This document shows positions 1 to 12,184 of a stretch of DNA of 64,000 nucleotides, in pieces (the first letter of the stretch is position 1; each line of letters begins with the position of its first letter). The DNA comes from Cephalotus follicularis (lineage: Eukaryota > Streptophyta > Magnoliopsida > Oxalidales > Cephalotaceae): positions 1-64,000 of the forward strand of contig BDDD01006641.1 of NCBI GenBank assembly GCA_001972305.1, read 5' to 3'. The notes under the pieces are model-generated. The model was not told the origin of the DNA. It was given only the letters and a program-made list of their open reading frames with translations, and made no database searches. The translations under genes were made by a program, and so were the position numbers.

Positions 1-451
1 AGTCGGCTGGATTCACTGGCAGTCGACTGGATCCCCTGGCAGTCGACTGGTGCCCTGCTTCAGTCGGCTGGATTGGGTGTTAAAAAGATACAGAAGCTTC
101 TGCCTGAAATGTGCACCCATGGCAGTCGACTGGTGTCCTGTGGCAGTCGACTGGATTAGCCTGGCAGTCGACTGGACCCCTGTGGCCGTCGACTGGATTG
201 GTGTTCCTGCAAATTCTGAGTTTGGTTGAAGGACCAGTCGGCTACACAACCCTTGGCAGTCGACTGGATTGCTTGCCAGTCGGCTGGATTGGCCTGTATC
301 TGCAGAAATGTTCTTTGCACAACTTTGGACATAAAATCAAGTGAGTATATGAAGTTATAACTCAAAGAATTATGCATACAAGTAATCTACGTTTGTTAAT
401 CATCAAAATAACATATGGCAATGCCATTAATTAGGGTGGCAAAGGCCAACA
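1..451 (-). mobile_element. COPIA-S0: SIRE-like Copia LTR, U3 part, cut by window edge
   Basis: This is the reverse complement of the first ~450 bp of the LTR seen at 14725 and 20037, ending at 451 in the complement of the TGTTGGCCTTTG start. It lies inside the left LARD1 LTR: the sequence from 452 continues the LARD LTR seen near 5692. ACTTT at 452-456 is the expected right target duplication; the left copy is off the window. It carries the RYCGAC array, with CpG centres at 4, 24, 44, 65, 127, 148, 169, 190, 239, 261 and 281. The cluster nearest the LTR start has three sites instead of four. Confidence 0.85.
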
Positions 452-1976
452 ACTTTACTCAAATAAAATCAAAGGGAGTATCGAAGAACGAAAGAACAAT
501 CCGTACATTAATCATAAAAGTGAAATTGGATTGTTTCAATAAAATCAGATAGCCAAAGAATGATAGAATCCGTACATTTCAACAAACAGATTCAACTCAG
601 ATAAAACCGAATGATAACTAAACGAAGAATCCATATTTTATTCGTAAAACAGAACTGAATTTGTACTCTAATAAAATCAGTAAGAGTGTATCAAGAAACG
701 AAGATCCGTACCTCATACGATCACAAAAACAACCTCAAGAATATATATCGAGACTTCTCTAGACCGCTCATCGGTTGTTTCAAATATGTAACAGAAATAA
801 AATCGTTCTCATAAGGACTTGGAATAAAACCAGACCACGACTCATGGGTCATTATACACTGATCATGACCATATAAGATAACAATAGGTTTAATACATCC
901 AATTCGCAGAAGTCTCACCTAAACATATTTTCGAATTCGCTAAGGTAAGCCCAATTTGTCCAATTCATCCAATTTCGAATCATAATACTAGTTCAACTCA
1001 TAATATCGCAAAACGATTACATAAATACATAATCCAACCGAAAACAGAATTTAACGGAGTAGGGTTCAGAGTTTACCGAAATTAGTCGGAACAGATAACA
1101 GAGTCAGAATCACATCGCGGAACTGGAACGGATCACACCTATGCGAAGAGCGGAGTCGGAAACTGTCAAAAAAATGTGTCGCCGGAGACTGCCGCGCGTG
1201 GGTTCACGCGTCGCCGCTGGCCGGCACGTTTCTGTCACGCGTCGCCGGTCAGACGCTGAAAAGGGCTGATCTGGATCATTTGAGGCCGGGGATCACATAT
1301 CCAGGGCGCGTTTGCCACAACGTCGCCGTATTTGGCCTGAACGAACACTTTTGACCGCGGTTGACTTTGCGCCGATCTGCTTTTTTGGCGTCGCCAAGGG
1401 TCGGGACTGGTCGGGTTCGCTCCCTCTCGATGCCAGGATGCCGAATATGACCTTGGCTTGTCGTGCCGATCACCGGAGCGGGAGAATCGACGCGAAACAG
1501 ATGCGAGAGAGAGAAGACGTCACGCACGCCGAAGGGGCCGTTGTCCGGCGTGGGGGTTGCGTCCGGTGGACTCAGGAGCTCGTGGGGGTTCGACCGGTGC
1601 CTTCGCCGGTGCCATATCGGTACCGACGCCGGTGACAGCGGCTGAGTGGGGAGAGAGAATGGGAGAGAGGGTGGCTGGAGAGAGAGAAGGAGAGAGAGAG
1701 AGAGAGAGAGAAGAGAAATTTTAATGTAAAATAGGGTTTTTGTTATTTAAAAATGCTGAAAGGGTTTTTAACGAGTAAATAAAAAGCCGAAAATTATTTT
1801 ATTTGTTCATGAACTTAATATCAAAACCCACTAGGCTAAGGCCAAAACCCGCTTAGCCTAGCCAAAAGCAAAACAATCCGAAAAACGGGCAGTCCACAAA
1901 CCGAAATAAAATAAACAGCCCAAACGAAACAGATCAAAAAGCCCGAAAATTCTATACGGAAAAACGGGATATTACA
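452..1976 (-). mobile_element. LARD1 3' LTR, partial
   Basis: On the minus strand this is the downstream LTR of LARD1. It matches 5692-7163 along its length, including the ~70-bp GTACGGAT repeats, a GC-rich block at about 1140-1650 and a GA tract at about 1674-1722. It ends at 1976 in GGGATATTACA, the complement of the LTR start TGTAATATCCC. Its other part lies left of the window because COPIA-S0 inserted into it. No protein-coding content is recognised. Confidence 0.85.
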
Positions 1977-3832
1977 TTTTCACCCCCCATAAAAAAATAT
2001 TTCATCCCAAAATCTATAACCCCTACTAACCTAAAACAAGCAAATTATCCAGACAGAACGCGCCATATCATATCAACGGAAACCTCAAACCATATGTAAA
2101 AACAGTATGGATAACCATAAAAAAAAACATGCTCTTAGGATTTCCTGAAATCGGGCATGATGTATTCGTTTATCGGACTCCATGCCACCTGATAAACCAT
2201 AGTTTATATGTTTGGAGATCAACTCTCATATCTCATCACAATCTATATGCTCGGGTTCAGCCCGCACCAAGCTACATCACAACTAAATCAAATATACCAT
2301 TTGCATGCGAAAGACAATCCTTTCAATACTCTAAAAGATTGGCTTAATCATATCCAAAATATCATAAGCATCCAAAAGATAATCATGTCAAAGAAATAAT
2401 CAATTGAGTACATTCTAACTCATATAATCTCCCAAAAATTGGGCATGTAGTATTCGTTTATCGGACATATGCCCCCTGTAAAGAAAACACAATTTATATC
2501 CACACTCCCGAATGAGGAACAATCAGTTATAAATAGGCTCAGCCCTCAGTAAACCAAAATTTAAATCCGAATCATCATTCCAATCTCTCAAGTGTGAACT
2601 CATGCATATCCAATACATCAACATACATCTCATAAGCACTGCCACATGTCGACAGGTTGATAACTGAATAAACATATCTCTTAAGTTACCTCTTATACAT
2701 AACAAGTCTCATAAATCTATACAATTTAGTTTATAAACGAAAGGCACTCTTTACAAATCATATAAACAATTCATATCCATTATCATAAGCAATAAATGTG
2801 TATAGAGGTGTAGTAGATATATATAATATCGATCATGTGAGATGCATATCTAGCATAAAATATGTGAACAATGCCATATCATATCCATATAAGCCATAAC
2901 ACAACCTGTCATTAGTAACTCCACCATATGTCATCATCCAAAGCCTTTTATCCATATCAATCCATGACCATGCTATATCAATTACATTTCATATCCGTTT
3001 GCGGTCCATATCCATTTACAATCCATATCCGTTTATGATTCATAGTCATTTAGCACTCCACTAGGAATCTAGAAGTAAACTCCATATCTAGTTAAAATCG
3101 AGGGGCTGACTAAATACATATACTGTCCCATACCAGCATATATAAGTAGTTAACTGTCACATCGGTTCATTCACAAACTATTTTGAGCATCCATGCAATG
3201 CCCACCCATTCAATAACAGTCCATCCGATCACTAACCATTCAATAACAACCCATTCAATCACTGTCCCATTCGATCACTGTTCATTTGATAACGGGTCAC
3301 ACGATCACTATTCATTTAACAACGGCCCTTACGATCACTATCTGTTCAATAACGGTCCTTAACGATACGATGTGATCGATAAAGATACGATGCGATTGAT
3401 AACGATACACTAGTCATCCATACACTATCCATTCACAAAGACCATTCATATTCTATCTCGATCAACCACTATTCGATACGGAAGCAATTAAGACAACACT
3501 TATGCTTTTCGGTCCATTCAATCGATCGCTTAGCATTATGACTCGTTCGGTCGGTCTTTTAATCGCTATACAGTTCGCTCATACCGTGCATCCTCTTGTG
3601 AAACAGCTGACTCAGCTACCGGATTAACACTCCTTAGTCGTCCGACTCTTCGTGTCATCAAAGAAACAAAACCGAAACCGAGTAAAACAAAGAGAGACAG
3701 AAAACTAGAATACAAAAGACATATCGAAACGACTCTTAAGGAATAGCCCTAACCCAAATGTCTACCCATCTCACAGGTCAAACCTAGATAGGTCTTCTAA
3801 GGAAAGAAAATCATATTCTCTGATACCATAAC
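1977..3832 (-). mobile_element. LARD1 internal region, non-coding
   Basis: These 1.86 kb lie between the two LARD1 LTRs. At 1977-1988 the complement reads as a polypurine tract beside the 3' LTR. At 3818-3828 the complement reads TGGTATCAGAG, a primer site for initiator Met-tRNA, four bases from the 5' LTR. There is no gag or pol similarity and only chance reading frames. The region holds short degenerate direct repeats (about 2985-3060 and 3205-3420) and two copies of a GTATTCGTTTATCGGA module (near 2160 and 2450). Long LTRs around a short non-coding interior, with intact priming signals, define a large retrotransposon derivative (LARD), which depends on another element's proteins. Confidence 0.82.
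3205..3420. repeat. Degenerate ~20-bp tandem repeat in LARD1
   Basis: Alternating variants of CCATTCAATAACGG and CGATCACTAT recur roughly every 18-22 bp, then decay into repeats of AACGATACGATG. A related array of CCATATCCGTTT units sits at about 2985-3060. No function is inferred. Confidence 0.6.
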
Positions 3833-6800
3833 TGTAACACCCCCGATTCGGAACTGGGATCACTCCCGATTCGGGATCGGTGTGTCACACAAAACTGAAC
3901 TAAAACATATCAAAGATCTTAATCATCATCAATATGTGGTGGTTCTAAAAATCTGAAAACATGTATAATCATGAAACATAAACTGAATCTGAAACATAAT
4001 CTGAAAATTTTATCATAAACCAAAATGTCATAATCCAAAAATCACAATACTGTTTAAATAACTGGCCTATACACGACCATAACATTACTAAAAACATAAC
4101 CGGATCAAACTCCTAGATGATCCTCTGACATAGGGTAACTCTCTCATCACACTTGCCCATGCTGTCCCTGAAAACCTGCCGCATGGAAAACCAAAAAACG
4201 TGACTGAGCAAACCTCAGTACGGATATAGAATCATAAAACAGTTTACGAACAGTTTATGAAACAAATCAGTTACGAAACAACATAAATACGAATCAAAAC
4301 AGAACGGTTTACGAAACAAAACAGAACAGTTACGAATCATAACAGATCAGTTACGAATCACAACAGAACGAAACAAAACTATATCCGAAATAAAACAGTT
4401 TACCAAAACGAAACAGTATCCGAAACAAAACAATATCATGCTCAATACAGTATCTGAAACAAACACGATACGATACAAAACATTCTACGGAACAAAAGAA
4501 AACAGTTTCTGAACAGTACGAAACAACATTTTACGGAACAAAACAAAACAGTAACGATAAATGATAATTTAAAAGCAGTAAGATTTCAAAGTTAACTCCA
4601 AACAGATATCTTAAGCAATATATCAGTTTAAACATTCTTTGAAATCACGTATGAGTTTTCATAAAAAAAACCAAATCCATAACTTTCAAAACATATACGA
4701 AACCTTTCAAAACATAAGTTCCATAACTGAGCACCAAAACACATAACATATCAGAAAAACATATAGCAAGGGAGTAGCTAATTCCACATTGCCAAATAGA
4801 ATTACAGTGTACGGCACTACATGTACAATTCACATATCATAACATATCCCAAATCATATAACTAGGATCGATCCGTACGCCTCTATCACAAATCATATCC
4901 AAGGATATCCCAGAGAGACGCCGTAAACTAATCACACCGTTACGGAAAGTGTCATGCCCCCGTGCCAGGCCCACAGCATGCCTATGGTACCCCCATAGGT
5001 GGTTACAAAAGCTCAGTATTTCATCATTTCAAAAATTTTGATTTCATCAAATCAATTTAAAATTCATAGAAAGGTTTCCCAAACATAATCATAAATCGTT
5101 CTCAACGATATAGTTTCACATAACGCATACTTTCATAATCAAAAGGCAACTCTTTTATTTTCACAATAAAGAGACATATCACAGCTGAATTTATAAAGCC
5201 AGAAATATTCGTTTTCGCAAAATATCAAACTGACTTCATTTTGAGACATGCAAAATATACTTAGTTCATAAAGCCAAATAAAACATATCATAAAACTGAA
5301 TTCATTTCAAATAATTCAGATGTCCAAAACTGATTTTATTTCGCTAAAATCGAAGAGAGTAGCAAAGAGCAGAATATCCGTACCCTATTCACAAAAGTAA
5401 AACTGAATTCATTTCAATAAAACTGATAGAGAAACCAAGGAAAGGAAATCTATACCAAATACAGAATCTGAAATTATCTCAAATAAAATCAGAAGGATAG
5501 CCAAGGAAGAAGGACATCCGTACAAAAGAAAACATAACCGACTTTATTTTAATAAAACCGACAGAGAAATCCAAAGCAAAGATAATCCGTACAATAACGA
5601 AGGATAAAGCTGAAATTTATTCTTTAACAAACCAGTAGGAGGGTATCAAAGAAAGAGTTATCCGTACATAATCATTAAACAGTAAAATTGACTTTACTCA
5701 AATAAAATCGAAGGGAGTATCCAAGAACGAGAGAACAATCCGTACATTAATCATAAAAGTGAAATTGGATTGTTTCAATAAAATCAGATAGCCAAAGAAC
5801 GATAGAATCCGTACATTTCAACTCAGATAAAACCGAATGATAACTAAACGAAGAATCCATATTTTATTTGCAAAATAGAACTGAATTCGTACTCTAATAA
5901 AATCAGTAAGAGTGTATCAAGAAACGAAGATCCGTACCTCATGCGATCACCAAAACAATCTCGAGAATATATATCGAGACTTCTCTAGACCGCTCATCGG
6001 TTGTTGCAAATATCTAACAGAAATAAAATCGTTCTCATAAGGACTTGAAATAAAATCAGACCACGACTCATGGGTCATTATACACTGATCATGACCATAT
6101 AAGATAACAATAGGTTTAATACATCCAATTCGCAGAAGTCTCATCTAAACATATTTTCGAATTTGCTAAGGTAAGTCCAATTTGTCCAATTCATCCAATT
6201 TGGAATCATAATACTAGTTTAACTCATAATATCGCAAAACGATTACATAAATACATAATCCAACCGAAAATAGAATTTAACGGAGTAGGGTTCAGAGTTT
6301 ACCGAAATTAGTCGGAACAGATAACAGAGCCAGAATCACATCACGGAACTGGAACGGATCACACCTATGCGAAGAGCGGAGCCGAAAACTATCAAAAAAA
6401 TGTGTCGCCGGAGACTGTCGCGCGTGGGCTCACGCGTCGCCGGTCCGACGCTGAAAAGGGCCGATCTGGAGCGTTTGAGGCCGGGGATCACATATCCAGG
6501 GCGCGTTTGCCACAACGCCGCCGTATTTGGCAGGAACGAACGCTTTTGACCGCGGTTGACTTTGCGCCGATCTGCTTTTTCGGCGACGCCAAGGGTCGGG
6601 GCTAGTCGGGTTCGCTTCCTCTCGACGCCAGGATGCCGAATAAGACCTTGGCTTATCGTGCTGATCACCGGAGCAGGAGAATCAACGCGAAACAGATGCG
6701 GGAGAGAGAAGACGTCACGCACGCCGAAGGGGCCATTGTCCGGCGTGGGGGTTGCGTCTGGTGGACTCAGCAGCTCGTGGGGGTTCGACCGGTGCCTTCG

Positions 6801-7163
6801 CTGGTGCCATATCGGTACCGACGCCGGTGACAGTGGCTGAGTGGGGAGAGAGAACGGGAGAGAGGGTGGCGGGAGAGAGAGAAGGAGAGAGAGAGAGAAG
6901 AGAAATTTTAATGTAAAATAGGGTTTTTGTTATTTAAAAATGCTGAAAGGGTTTTTAACAAGTAAATAAAAAGCCAAAAATTGTTTTATTTATTCATGGA
7001 CTTAATATCAAAACCCACCAGGCTAAGGCCAAAACCCGCTTAGCCTAGCCAAAAGCAAAACAAACCGAAAAACGTGCAGTCCACAAACCGAAATAAAATA
7101 AACAGCCCAAACGAAACAGATCAAAAAGCTCGAAAATTCTATACGGAAAAACGGGATATTACA
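3833..7163 (-). mobile_element. LARD1 5' LTR (3331 bp)
   Basis: The LTR is bounded by TGTAACACCCCCGA at 3833 and GGGATATTACA ending at 7163, next to the primer site on its left. TTTGT at 7164-7168 would be the target duplication; its partner is off the window. In transcription order (right to left) it contains a CT/GA tract (6846-6900), a GC-rich block (6360-6840), ~70-bp GTACGGAT repeats (5340-5945), the conserved LTR module (about 4856-5005), a run of ACGAAACAAAACAG repeats (4235-4560) and the U5 end. It interrupts the RT region of TEKAY1. Its U5 end resembles that of SOLO-A, whereas its U3 does not. Confidence 0.87.
5340..5945 (-). repeat. ~70-bp direct repeats with GTACGGAT core
   Basis: About nine degenerate units of 57-79 bp each carry ATCCGTAC (complement GTACGGAT), a CCAAGGAACGA-like stretch and an AATAAAATC stretch. 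Core positions are near 5379, 5449, 5518, 5587, 5660, 5740, 5809, 5866 and 5932. The same repeat is at about 470-720 in the other LARD1 LTR, and single units occur in SOLO-B (near 22030 and 22110) and GYP2 (near 36180). Confidence 0.7.
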
Positions 7164-9267
7164 TTTGTAGATTCTCAAAGAACAACAGTTGTATGCCAAA
7201 TTCGGCAAGTGCGATTTTTGGCTTGATCATTTCATCTTCCTTGGTCACATAGTGTCTGGAGAAGGCTTGGCGGTGGATCTGTCGAAGACTGAGGTTGTCC
7301 AGGATTGGCCACAACTGAAGAATGTAACTGAGGTGCGCAGTTTTCTTGGATTGGGGGGTTATTATCGAAAATTCATCCAGAACTTCTCTTGAGAATAGCC
7401 GCACCATTGTCGTAGTTGACCCAAAAGAAGATCTTGTTTATCTGGGATGAGGATTGTGAGACTAGTTTTACGGAATTGAAGGATCGGTTGATTTCCGCTC
7501 CTATTTTGGCATTACCCGATGGTAATGAGGATTTTACAGTATATAGAAATGCTTCGAGTAAAGGGTTGGGTTGCGTGTTGATGCAACACGGTAGAGTGAT
7601 TGCTTATGCTTCGAAGAATCTAAAGACATATGAAGAGAATTACCCATCACATGATCTTGAACTGGCTGCGATAGTGTTTGCTCTTCAGAAATGGAGGCAT
7701 TATTTGTATGGTGAAAATTTTGAGATATTCACCGATCATAAGAGCCTGAAGTACTTGTTCTGCCAAGATGAACTGAACATGAGGCAGTGTCGATGGGTTG
7801 AGTTCTTTAATGATTATGATTACAGTATCCAGTACCATCCTGGGAAAGCAAATGTTGTTGCTGATGCCTTAAATCATAAAGCTATATTAGCTAGTACGAT
7901 GGTATCTCAGTGGATAATGTTGGAGGATTTCCAAAGATGGACTCTGTTTGCATGATCCCCTAGGATCCTTCTTGCCAGTCTTCGAGCTCAGCCAGCACTA
8001 CTTGATGAGATAAAGGATGCTCAGATGTATGATCCTGAATTGTAGAAAATCCGAGAGGATTTGGAGTCGAGACCTGATTTCCAGGTACATTCTGATGGCA
8101 TACTGAGATATAGAGGATGGGTTTGTCTCCCAAATGTTGATGGGTTGAAGAATGAATTACTTTATGAAGCTCATAAATCTTAGTATAGCATACATCCTGA
8201 TAGTATGAAAATGTATCAGGATATGAAGCAAAATTATTGGTGTCCCGGCATGAAGAGGCAAATTGCTGAATACGTTTCTAAGTGTCTGACTTTCCAAAAA
8301 GTCAAGACTGAACACCAAAGGCCGGCAGGATTGTTACAGCCATTGCAAGTTGCGGAATGGAAATGCGAACACGTGACCATGGATTTTGTGTCGAGTTTTC
8401 CTATAACTCAAAATCGTCACAATGCAATGTGGGTTATCGTTGATAGACTTACAAAATCAGCTCACTTTCTGCCTACATATTTCACTGATTCAGCGAGCAA
8501 GTTGACTCGGTTATATATAAAGGAGATTGTGAGACTGCATGGTGTTCCGGTGAGCATTGTATGTGATAAGGACTCGATATTTACTTCCAACTTTTGGAAG
8601 AGATTCTAGGCAGCCTTTGGCACAAAGCTGAACCTCAGCACAGCTTTTCACCCAAAGACAGATGGACAGTCAGAGCATACTATCCAGACCTTGGAAGATA
8701 TGCTCTGAGCTTGTGTGATTGATTTTGCTGGTACTTGGGAAGATCACATTCCCTTGATAGAGTTTTCGTACAACAACAACTATCATTCAAGTATTTGCAT
8801 GGCTCCGTACGAGGCTCTTTATGGAAGGAAGTGTAGATCACCCATCTGTTGGGATGAGGTTAGAGAACGACTATTGCTTGGATCGAACCTGGTTGAGGAG
8901 ACTTCAGAGAAAGTCAAGGTTATCAAGGAAAGATTGCTTGCAGCGCAAGTCGACAAAAGAGCTATGTCGATAGTGTGAAGAGGAGACCTTTGACTTTCGA
9001 TGTTGGAGATCATGTATTTTTGAAGGCATCTCCTTGGAAGGGTGTTCAAAGGTTTGGGAAAAGGGGCAAGTAAGCTACGTGCTATATCGGTCCTTTTCAA
9101 ATTCTAGAGAGAGTTGGGGAGGTGGCTTATCAGCTCGCCTTGCCTCTTACATTTGTCAAGCATACATGACGTCTTCCATGTTTCTATGTTGCGAGGTTAC
9201 ATCCGAGATCAATCACATATCTTGGATTATGATTCGATATCGGTGCAAGATGATCTTTCTTGCGAGG
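7164..9267 (+). pseudogene. pol: TEKAY1 pol remnant: RT end, RNase H, integrase, broken
   Basis: The region reads in order: end of reverse transcriptase (7170-7389, with SFLGLGGYYRKF), RNase H (7416-7955), the integrase zinc-binding region (about 8185-8300), the integrase core (8370-8720) and the C-terminal part (8960-9267). The integrase catalytic D, D and E remain, in [11 protein letters not shown] and GQSEHTIQ. In RNase H the usual YxDAS is YRNAS, so the catalytic Asp is lost. Stops lie at 7390, 8043, 8181, 8607 and 8706, with frameshifts near 7400 and 8955. Motif order and the chromodomain-like tail at 11828 place it with Tekay/Del chromoviruses. LARD1 cuts it on the left and SOLO-A on the right. 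Confidence 0.88.
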
Positions 9268-11822
9268 TGTAACACCCCTGATTTGGAACCGAGAACACCC
9301 CCGATTCAGGATCGGGATGTCACACAAAACTAACTTACAAAAAAATCATGCCAAAACATCTTTAATCTTTATTCAAATCATCAAATTAAGATAAACTATC
9401 CTTCAACAAGATCATCAAGCCATAAATCCAAAACACTACGATAAACTTAAAACCTTAAATAATATTCAAATTCAAAACTAAGCTAAGTCTCAAAAATCTC
9501 TAAAGGTCCACACATGACCACAACATTACTAAAAGAAAAGAATTCAACTTCTAAAAAAATCCTCAATCCAAAGGTGTTTCTCTCATCACACTTGCCCCTG
9601 ATGTCCTTAATAACCTACCGCATGGAAAACAAAAATGCCCCTGAGCAAACCTCAGTACGGATATAGAATAATAAAACAGTTTACGAAACAAAACAGTACG
9701 AATCTTTTACAAAAACAGAACAATTCATGAGCAAACAAGATTTATGCAATTTAAATGGTATTCATGTCAAACAAACTTTCATAAAGTAGATATACGGTTT
9801 CTTTAATATCAGTTTCCAAAACTTTTTCATAACGGTGGTTCATATTGAGATATGCAATACGGTTTACGTATACATATGCAAGGGATCCTGCAGAATCCAC
9901 TTGTCTAACGAATTGATGTGTACGGCACTACACAATCAATTCTAATATCCGAACATAACATATCTTTCCTAGGGCCAACCCATACGCCTCTATCAGAAAT
10001 GGGATCCAAATCCTATTCACAGGATATCAAAAATGGTGAGAGACATCGTAGACTGATCACACCGCTACGGATGGTGTCATGTTCCCGTGACAGGCCTGCG
10101 ACATGCCTATGGTACCTCCATAGGGGGTTATATTCTCAGTAGCAACAATTTCAAAATAATAACTTTATCAAAAATCTTTTCAAAGATTGATTTACTCCAA
10201 AACCAATTCAAAACATATACACATATATACGGTTTTTCTGAACAAATTTAAAATCATTATCAAACGATAATAATCTGTAAATTCATAATTGCATAGTTAA
10301 AAGTCAACATGCTTTCATAACCAAAAATCAACTCATTATGATCTTGTAAAACATTTAAAAGCAATAATAACGAATAACGGTCATATTTTGTTCATAAACG
10401 TAAAAACGAAATTCATTTTAGTAAAATCAGAGGAATAATCAAGAGTGAAACTATTCATACTGTATTCATAAAGTAAAGCTAATTTTATTTCAGTAAAACC
10501 GAAGGAAAAATCTAAGAACGAAGAATCCATACCTTAGCCGCCCAAATCTAAACAATCACAAGAACGAATCTAAAGCACACGCGGAATCACTCTAACCTTC
10601 ACCGCAAATGTTTTGGAACCTTAAACATACCAACCAATCTAATTTACAACTAAATAGACGCTAAATATAAATTCCAGGAGAAAGCGTGAGAAAGCGTCGA
10701 CGTTCACATCAAAAGCGTCGACGCTTAAAGCATGGTGCTAAGGCTTACGACAAAGCGCAAGACAAAGCGTCGACAAAACATGATTATCCATGATGAAAAC
10801 GTCGACCCTCCAACAAAGTGTCGACGGTTAAGATATAAGAGTCGACAGGAAAACAAAAAAACAGCCGACGCTTTAACACATGCAAGACGATTAAAACATT
10901 TTTTCTATGCACAAGCGTCAACGGTTAGCACGAAAGAGTCGACGCTTTGGGTTAAAAACATAAAAAACGCGTCGATGTATCAGTTGCAACTTCAACAAAT
11001 ATCCAGTTCTCTCAACGTAAATCAATAAAACAGTAGCATGCAGGTTCTAAAACATGACTTCTATGTTTGAAAATACCAGTATAACATTTCAAATGCATAA
11101 ACATATTGATTTACAGGTTACATATAGCAATAACAACTTTTAAAACATGTTTTCTAGTATCGCATTATTTAAGATAGTTTCCATGCATTAACAATAAATT
11201 TTTGAACAATCTAATGACTTATATTCAATAAAACAGTAATATAAAATGAAATTATCATATCATACCTTTGGATGATGTGAAAATATACTGGAGACGATGA
11301 CAATACAATGGCTGCTTCTGGTTTTGAAAACAATGCAAATGGTTTGAAACAATGCAGTGATAGTGTTTTCAAATACATGAAAACGTGTGTTTTGATGGCG
11401 AAAACGTGTGTTTTGATGGAGAAAACATGTAGAGTAAAAGTTTTCCTTATAAACAGAAAACGCGGCAATTACTTAAGGAAACAAGATAATCAGATTATAG
11501 CAAGAATCCTGCATTCCTATCTAAGCCAGAGATCGCACCGTCCACGCACGAATAAGGAAATCGGTTTAAAGCGTCGACGATCACGCAAAAGTGTCGGCAC
11601 TTAACGTTTTAACTAAGGCATCGACGGCTATCACAAATCATCAGTGATTTACATATGTGCCAAGACATCGATGCTTGCTACAAAGGGTCGACGCTTAACG
11701 CCCAGAATCAAAGAGTTTTCCAAAAACAATTTTCAAATGGTCCAACGGAACATAACATATAGAATATGACAAAAACGTATCATATAACAACAAACATATA
11801 GGCAAAGAATCAGGATATTACG
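9268..11822 (-). mobile_element. SOLO-A: solo LTR inside TEKAY1 pol
   Basis: It runs from TGTAACACCCCTGATT at 9268 to GGATATTACG at 11822; the terminal A has become G. The pol frame resumes correctly on the other side (DDLSCE then SPVRILD). The expected target copies CGAGG (9263-9267) and TCAAG (11823-11827) match poorly, as in an old methylated insertion. No primer site, second LTR or coding sequence is present. It shares its U5 end with LARD1 and carries the conserved LTR module at about 9960-10130. Its U3 side (10680-11710) holds GCGTCGACGC-type palindromes. Confidence 0.8.
10690..11700 (-). promoter_or_regulatory. RYCGAC array, GCGTCGACGC type, in SOLO-A
   Basis: CpG centres lie at 10698, 10719, 10748, 10771, 10803, 10822, 10843, 10866, 10940 and 10973, with a second group at about 11570-11695. 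Several sites extend to the palindrome AAGCGTCGACGCTT. Spacing is 19-23 bp with larger steps near 29-32 bp. Many sites show CpG decay (for example GCGTCAACG). The array is on the U3 side of the LTR, so a regulatory role is plausible, but this is inferred from position and regularity only. Confidence 0.6.
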
Positions 11823-11827
11823 TCAAG

Positions 11828-11988
11828 AGTCACCTGTGAGGATCCTTGATTGGAAGACGCAAGTATTGAGGAATCGAATCATTCCTATGGTGAAGGTTCT
11901 ATGGAAGTTCCATCGACCTGATGCGGTGACATGGGAACGCGAAGATGATATTCGGGAATGTTATCCTCGTTTGTTTAGTAATGTTTGA
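11828..11988 (+). pseudogene. pol: TEKAY1 pol 3' end, chromodomain-like tail
   Basis: The frame continues from the break at 9267: SPVRILD, then a segment with the VKVLW and TWE motifs typical of the integrase tail of Tekay/Del chromoviruses, ending at TGA 11986-11988. The following text (ATTCGAGGACGAATTTTC) is the usual 3' end of these elements, just before the polypurine tract at about 12010-12023. In intact relatives this tail helps target integration to heterochromatin. Confidence 0.85.
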
Positions 11989-12009
11989 AATTCGAGGACG
12001 AATTTTCTT

Positions 12010-12023
12010 GAAGGAGGGAGGAT
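12010..12023 (+). other. TEKAY1 polypurine tract
   Basis: A GAAGGAGGGAGGAT tract sits immediately before the LTR start TGTAATGCCCGG at 12024. It is the plus-strand primer position and fixes the LTR boundary. Confidence 0.85.
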
Positions 12024-12184
12024 TGTAATGCCCGGATACTTTCTTCATTGCATTGTCGTGGTTCTCGATGTAAATTTATCGAGAATAAATGAAGATTATC
12101 AATTCCCCATCTTGAAATGTTAATCTTGAGTGAAAAGTATTAAGAAATGTTATAATGAGTTGAATTATGGAAAAGTGCGCTCAA

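Noticed and set aside
13..377. Overlapping open frames through the palindrome arrays on both strands (also 14842-15228, 20154-20449, 20561-20854, 35721-35930, 41449-41723, 49357-49688), with QSTG- or SRLP-like repeats
   Set aside because: A 21-bp step equals seven codons, so frames stay open by chance. The real steps vary between 19 and 22 bp and would shift the frame, and the sequences are LTR U3 in several unrelated elements. Not proteins.
1276..1635. Open frames in the GC-rich LTR block (also 6336-6840 on both strands and 58292-58931)
   Set aside because: Frames differ in length and start between the two LARD1 LTRs, both strands are open because of high GC, and no domain is recognised.
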